From NCBI GenBank assembly GCA_030037185.1, contig JASHRR010000291.1, positions 1 through 9,764 on the forward strand: 9,764 nt of DNA, in the 5' to 3' direction. The notes beneath the pieces are model-generated. The model was not told the origin of the DNA. It did no database searches and was given only the letters and a program-made list of their open reading frames with translations. The first letter of the stretch is position 1; each line of letters starts with the position of its first letter. Made by a program: the position numbers and the translations under genes. Of the stretch, positions 6,813-9,764 are shown in pieces. This DNA is from Xanthobacteraceae bacterium. GTDB lineage: Bacteria; Pseudomonadota; Alphaproteobacteria; Rhizobiales; Xanthobacteraceae.

Positions 6813-7070
6813 CTAGCCCCGGTGCGCGCGATACTCTCCGGGCGTCACGCCGGTCGCCCGATAAAATGCCCGCTGCGACGAAAAGCCGGCCTTAAGGGCA
6901 ATCTCGGCAAGAGACAGCTTGTCGGCCGCTATGTCCGCCATCGCCTGACGCATCCGGCTGACATAGCGGCTGGGTGACACGCCCATTGTAGGGGTGAACG
7001 TACGCGCAAAATGGAACAAGCTGACGTCCGCGACTTGAGCCAACTGGGCCCGCGCGATTTCCTCATCCAG
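6813..7070 (-). pseudogene. AraC-family regulator remnant, C-terminal DNA-binding domain only
   Basis: About 85 residues match the AraC/XylS DNA-binding domain: LDEEIARAQLAQVADVSLFH with FARTF (first helix-turn-helix), GVSPSRYVSRMR, LSLAEIALKAGFSSQ (second) and RATGVTPGEYR, stopping at 6813. The usual 200-residue ligand-binding N-terminus is absent; upstream lies an unrelated SnoaL-like fragment. Between GFSSQ and RAFYRATG about four residues are missing compared with the usual GFSSQSHFTRAFRRATG spacing, which falls in the second recognition helix. An ATG at 7223 keeps the frame open for 136 codons, but residues 1-50 are read out of frame through the SnoaL-like sequence and do not look like protein. 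A short expressed chimera cannot be excluded. I judge it non-functional, because of the missing start region and the helix deletion. Confidence 0.75.
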
Positions 7071-7308
7071 GTTGGCAACACAGAGGGCGCAAGCCTTCCC
7101 GGCCGTTGATCTTCCTGGTCGGGTCGGCGCTTCCACTATCCAGGAGAAGGACCTCCGCATCAGCGGTAAAAAGGGACATCTGGCCCTCGACGCCCCGACA
7201 ATCCGCGCAGTGGGCATACGCATCGAGAAGCTCGCGAATGGCCGGTCGATCAGCGACTTCCTCCGCGGAGACGCTGGTATGGACCGCTCTGGAAGCGCTC
7301 CCTCCCCG
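7063..7308 (-). pseudogene. N-terminal fragment of a second SnoaL-like protein
   Basis: The frame downstream of the amidohydrolase stop reads EVADRPAIRELLDAYAHCAD (from 7260), then GVEGQMSLFTADAEVLL and a GREGLRPL end near 7081, then stops at 7063. This is the usual opening of SnoaL-like (SnoaL_4/NTF2-fold) proteins, which normally run 150-180 residues. Only about 60 residues remain. No in-frame ATG, GTG or TTG exists between the amidohydrolase stop (7309-7311) and the homology, so the start is also lost. It lies in the same frame as the amidohydrolase, directly after its stop. The sequence passes into the AraC-like domain within about 10 bases, so a deletion most likely removed the end of this gene and the start of the regulator. 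It is distinct in sequence from the intact SnoaL-like gene at 6163-6630. Confidence 0.72.
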
Positions 7309-8280
7309 TCAGTTGGCGGGGCGCGCCGACGCCAGCGCCCCGAGGCGGGGAAACAGCTTCAGGGCGTTACCGCTCATGACCTGCGTGCGCTCTTTCGCCG
7401 TAAGCTCGGCGGTCTGCTCGAGCCGCTGGACGCAATTTACGCCCAGGTCGCGGCGGATGTAGGGGAAGTCCGATCCGAACAGGACCTGGTCGAGGCCGAC
7501 GACGTCTCGGAGCATCCGCAGGATGGGGTCGCGATAGGAAAGCGCCATGTCCCAATAGAGACGCCGCAGTGTGTCGACGACGGCCCCCCGCTCTTCGGCG
7601 CCGGGAATGACATTCATCTCATCGACGATGTCCCAACGCCCGGCTAGGTATGGCGCCGTGCCGCCCGCGTGGGAGAAGATGTATTTGATGTTCGGCGTCC
7701 GTGCGAAGCGGTTGCTGTAGTGCATCTGCGCCACGCCCCGGGTGGTGTCGGCCGTGAAGTCGATCAGCGAATCCGGCAGGCCGAGATGGTGGGCCGACGG
7801 GTCGGGCGAAGCCGTGGGGTGGACGAAGACGACTGCCCCTCGCCGTTCTAGTTCGGCGAAGACTTGCTCGAAGCGGGCGTCGCCGAGGTAGACGCCGTTC
7901 GAGTTCGAGAACACCACCACGCCGTCCAGCTTGAGTGTATCGAGGACGTAGGCGAGTTCCTCAAGGGTGCCATCGACGTCCGGCAGCGGGAGGGCGGCAA
8001 AGCCGCCCAGCCGGCTTGGGTGCGCCTGGACCAACTCCGCCGAAAGCTCATTGCAGCGGCGCGCCAGCGATCGTGCACGGGCATCGTCCCCGACATGGAC
8101 CCCTGGCGTGGAAATCGACGTGATCGCGACGTCGATGCCGGCCTCGTCCATGAACGAGAGCATCAAGTCGGCATCCCAATGCGGCGGCGCGATCCCGCCG
8201 ACTGGATTGCCGGCCTCGTTCGTTTCGCGAAAGAAGAAATCCGGCAGTATGTGGTGATGGACGTCGATGGTGAAGGGCAT
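7309..8280 (-). CDS. Amidohydrolase family protein, ACMSD-like (323 aa)
   Basis: The protein is a complete amidohydrolase_2 (PF04909-type) TIM-barrel enzyme like aminocarboxymuconate-semialdehyde and gamma-resorcylate decarboxylases. Metal and catalytic residues are visible: IDVHHHILP with His8 and His10, VFVHPTASP with His154, YIFSHAGGTAPYLAGRW with His204, and VLFGSDFPY with Asp271. Length matches the family's 300-340. The start at ATG 8280 follows a G-rich GAGGGGG stretch and lies 12 bases after the GMC gene stop, so both are probably co-transcribed. Family members decarboxylate or hydrolyse (often aromatic or ring-cleavage) acids in the cytosol with a divalent metal, usually zinc. The substrate here cannot be told from sequence. 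The pairing with an alcohol-oxidising flavoenzyme and Mo-hydroxylase relics suggests step-wise oxidation followed by decarboxylation. Confidence 0.92.
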   Translation of the reverse strand: MPFTIDVHHHILPDFFFRETNEAGNPVGGIAPPHWDADLMLSFMDEAGIDVAITSISTPGVHVGDDARARSLARRCNELSAELVQAHPSRLGGFAALPLPDVDGTLEELAYVLDTLKLDGVVVFSNSNGVYLGDARFEQVFAELERRGAVVFVHPTASPDPSAHHLGLPDSLIDFTADTTRGVAQMHYSNRFARTPNIKYIFSHAGGTAPYLAGRWDIVDEMNVIPGAEERGAVVDTLRRLYWDMALSYRDPILRMLRDVVGLDQVLFGSDFPYIRRDLGVNCVQRLEQTAELTAKERTQVMSGNALKLFPRLGALASARPAN

Positions 8281-8292
8281 GGCCAGGCCCCC

Positions 8293-9764
8293 TCACCTGA
8301 TGCCGGCGCGAATGAATTCGGCAGCGCGGCCGCCGATCATGATCGAGGGGGCATTGGTCGCGCCGGAGACGACGGATGGCATGACCGAAGCGTCCGCCAC
8401 GCGAAGGCCGCGCACGCCGTGCACGCGCAACTCATTGTCGACGACCGCATCAGCATCGGTCCCCATGCGCGCCGTGCTAGTCGGGTGCCCGAAACTGAGC
8501 GCGCCGTTACGCACGAAATCGACGAGGTGCTGCTTGGTGGTGGCCTTGGAACTGGGAATGACCTCCGCTTCGCGGATCCCGTCGAAGGCCTTCTTGCTCA
8601 TGAGCTCCCGCGTGGCTTCGACGGCTCGCAGCGTCGCGGCGAGATCACGGTCGGTGCCGAGGAGATTCAGTTCGATCGTCGGCGGATCGCGCCAATCCGC
8701 GCTGGCCAGGCTCACCTGTCCGCGGCTGGTCGGCTGGATCAGCGAGGGTGAGATCGTGAAGCAGTTCTCAGGCAGGGGCCCGAAGCGTCCGGCCAGTTCC
8801 GCGGAGGCGTTCGGCAACTGCTCAAGGACGAGAAGGATGTCGGTGCCGTGGCCATCGACGCCGCTCGACAGGTTCACCTCCGCCTCGACCGCATCGCTGT
8901 CTGCAGGACGGTCCGGGAATTTTCCTTTGTATTGAGAGACGACGCCGGACACGTGCACGTGGTCCTGCAGGTTGCGGCCCACGCCGCGCAGATCGGCGAC
9001 CGGCGTGATGCCCAGCCTTTTCAGCGCACTCGCCTCGCCCACGCCCGACAGCATCAGGAGTTGGGCGGTGTGGATCGTTCCTGCCGAAAGAATGACTTCT
9101 CGCGTGGCCGAAACACGGCGAAGGCCGTCCCCGTCGGCCACTTCGACCCCGCTGGCGCGATCCCCCTGGAACACCACCTTTGTGACGTTCGTGTTCAGCA
9201 GGAGCGTCAGGTTCGCGCGGTCGAGGCTGGGATGCAGGAACGCGCGGGCGGCGCTGACCCGCGCGCCATCGCGGTCGATGTTCATGTTGATGTAGCCAGC
9301 GCCATCCCGCATCGGCCCGTTCATGTCGTCGAGAATGGGAAGGCCCATCTGCTCGGCCGCCTCGAGGACAGCCCTGGCGGTCGGATGAGGATCGTGCGGG
9401 CGCCGGACGTGGATCGGCCCGCCGACGCCGCGCCATTCATTGGCGCCGCCCTCCCAGTCCTCCTGCGCCTTGAACATCGGCAGGACGTCCCTGAACGCCC
9501 AGCCTTTGGCGCCGTGTTCGCTCCAGGCATCGTAGTCGCGCTCCATGCCGCGGCTCCAAACCATCGCGTTGATGGAGCTGCCGCCGCCGAGCACATGGCC
9601 AAGCGCGATGTTGAATCCGCGATTGTTGACCTGCGGCGATGGCTTGATCGGCAAACCAAAATCAAGGGGGCTTCCGACGTTGTAGAACCAGATGCTGGGA
9701 TTGCTGATTGTCGGCGCGTCATCCATGGGCCCGGACTCGATCACCAGGACGTCGGCTCCTGTCT
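8293..9764 (-). CDS. GMC-family FAD-dependent oxidoreductase, choline dehydrogenase-like (5' end outside window)
   Basis: The frame is open to the right edge. The visible part begins TGADVLVIESGP, the second strand of the FAD-binding Rossmann fold, so roughly 30-40 residues including the GxGxxG motif lie outside; 489 complete codons are seen. GMC signature 1 is clear (GHVLGGGSSINAMVWSRG, about 9600-9547). Signature 2 (AGTIHTAQLLMLSGVG) is variant, with HTAQ for the usual SPQ. The active site has GHPTSTARMG with the catalytic His (codon 8487-8485) and ATNAPSIMIGGRAAEF with the usual Asn partner. Gly is replaced by Ser in the common HPxGTxRMG motif, a variation also seen in other GMC members. 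Such enzymes oxidise primary alcohols to aldehydes; the substrate is unknown. It is probably the first or an early gene of the cluster, followed 12 bases later by the amidohydrolase. Confidence 0.95.
   Translation of the reverse strand, partial: TGADVLVIESGPMDDAPTISNPSIWFYNVGSPLDFGLPIKPSPQVNNRGFNIALGHVLGGGSSINAMVWSRGMERDYDAWSEHGAKGWAFRDVLPMFKAQEDWEGGANEWRGVGGPIHVRRPHDPHPTARAVLEAAEQMGLPILDDMNGPMRDGAGYINMNIDRDGARVSAARAFLHPSLDRANLTLLLNTNVTKVVFQGDRASGVEVADGDGLRRVSATREVILSAGTIHTAQLLMLSGVGEASALKRLGITPVADLRGVGRNLQDHVHVSGVVSQYKGKFPDRPADSDAVEAEVNLSSGVDGHGTDILLVLEQLPNASAELAGRFGPLPENCFTISPSLIQPTSRGQVSLASADWRDPPTIELNLLGTDRDLAATLRAVEATRELMSKKAFDGIREAEVIPSSKATTKQHLVDFVRNGALSFGHPTSTARMGTDADAVVDNELRVHGVRGLRVADASVMPSVVSGATNAPSIMIGGRAAEFIRAGIR

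Noticed and set aside
7864..8751. Plus-strand frame of 295 codons
   Set aside because: It overlaps two strongly supported minus-strand enzymes and has shadow-like composition.
1..9764. CRISPR array, tRNA or rRNA
   Set aside because: No regularly spaced direct repeats, cloverleaf-like sequence or rRNA core motif was noticed on reading both strands.

Overview
The base composition is GC-rich and the gene families are typical of alphaproteobacteria, most likely a Rhizobiales/Bradyrhizobium-like soil bacterium; this is inference from family content and codon use, not proven. Every well-supported gene lies on the minus strand, so the window reads functionally from right to left.

Right part (9764 down to 4618): a catabolic-looking cluster. 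A GMC-family FAD oxidoreductase (5' end outside the window) is followed after 12 nt by an ACMSD-like metal-dependent amidohydrolase/decarboxylase. Next comes a scar: the N-terminal piece of a SnoaL-like (NTF2-fold) protein abutting the C-terminal DNA-binding piece of an AraC-family regulator. A 150-nt gap with a 7-bp inverted repeat precedes a compact block: an intact SnoaL/NTF2-like protein, a YCII-like protein and a branched-chain-amino-acid-type solute-binding protein without a signal peptide, the last two overlapping by ATGA.

Middle part (4604 down to 3882): the same transcription unit runs into relics of a two-subunit molybdenum hydroxylase of the isoquinoline 1-oxidoreductase type. The iorA-like [2Fe-2S] subunit carries one frameshift, and the iorB-like molybdopterin subunit is cut to 76 residues. 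Between 3881 and 2514 is a gene-poor decay zone. It holds what looks like the degenerate 3' end (domains V and VI) of a group II intron, a doubtful small plus-strand ORF, and a cluster of short inverted repeats.

Left part (2513 to beyond base 1): a large signalling protein with two zinc ribbons, a class III nucleotide cyclase domain and an AAA/NACHT-like ATPase module, running off the left edge. The position of the transition-state Asn in its cyclase domain holds Gly.

The right-hand genes plausibly formed an uptake/sensing plus oxidation pathway for a small, perhaps aromatic or alcohol-bearing compound: GMC enzyme for alcohol oxidation, IorAB for aldehyde or heterocycle hydroxylation, the amidohydrolase for decarboxylation or ring-product processing, and NTF2 and YCII proteins as small accessory enzymes. 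The pathway now looks partly eroded. I found no CRISPR array, tRNA, rRNA or intact transposase.
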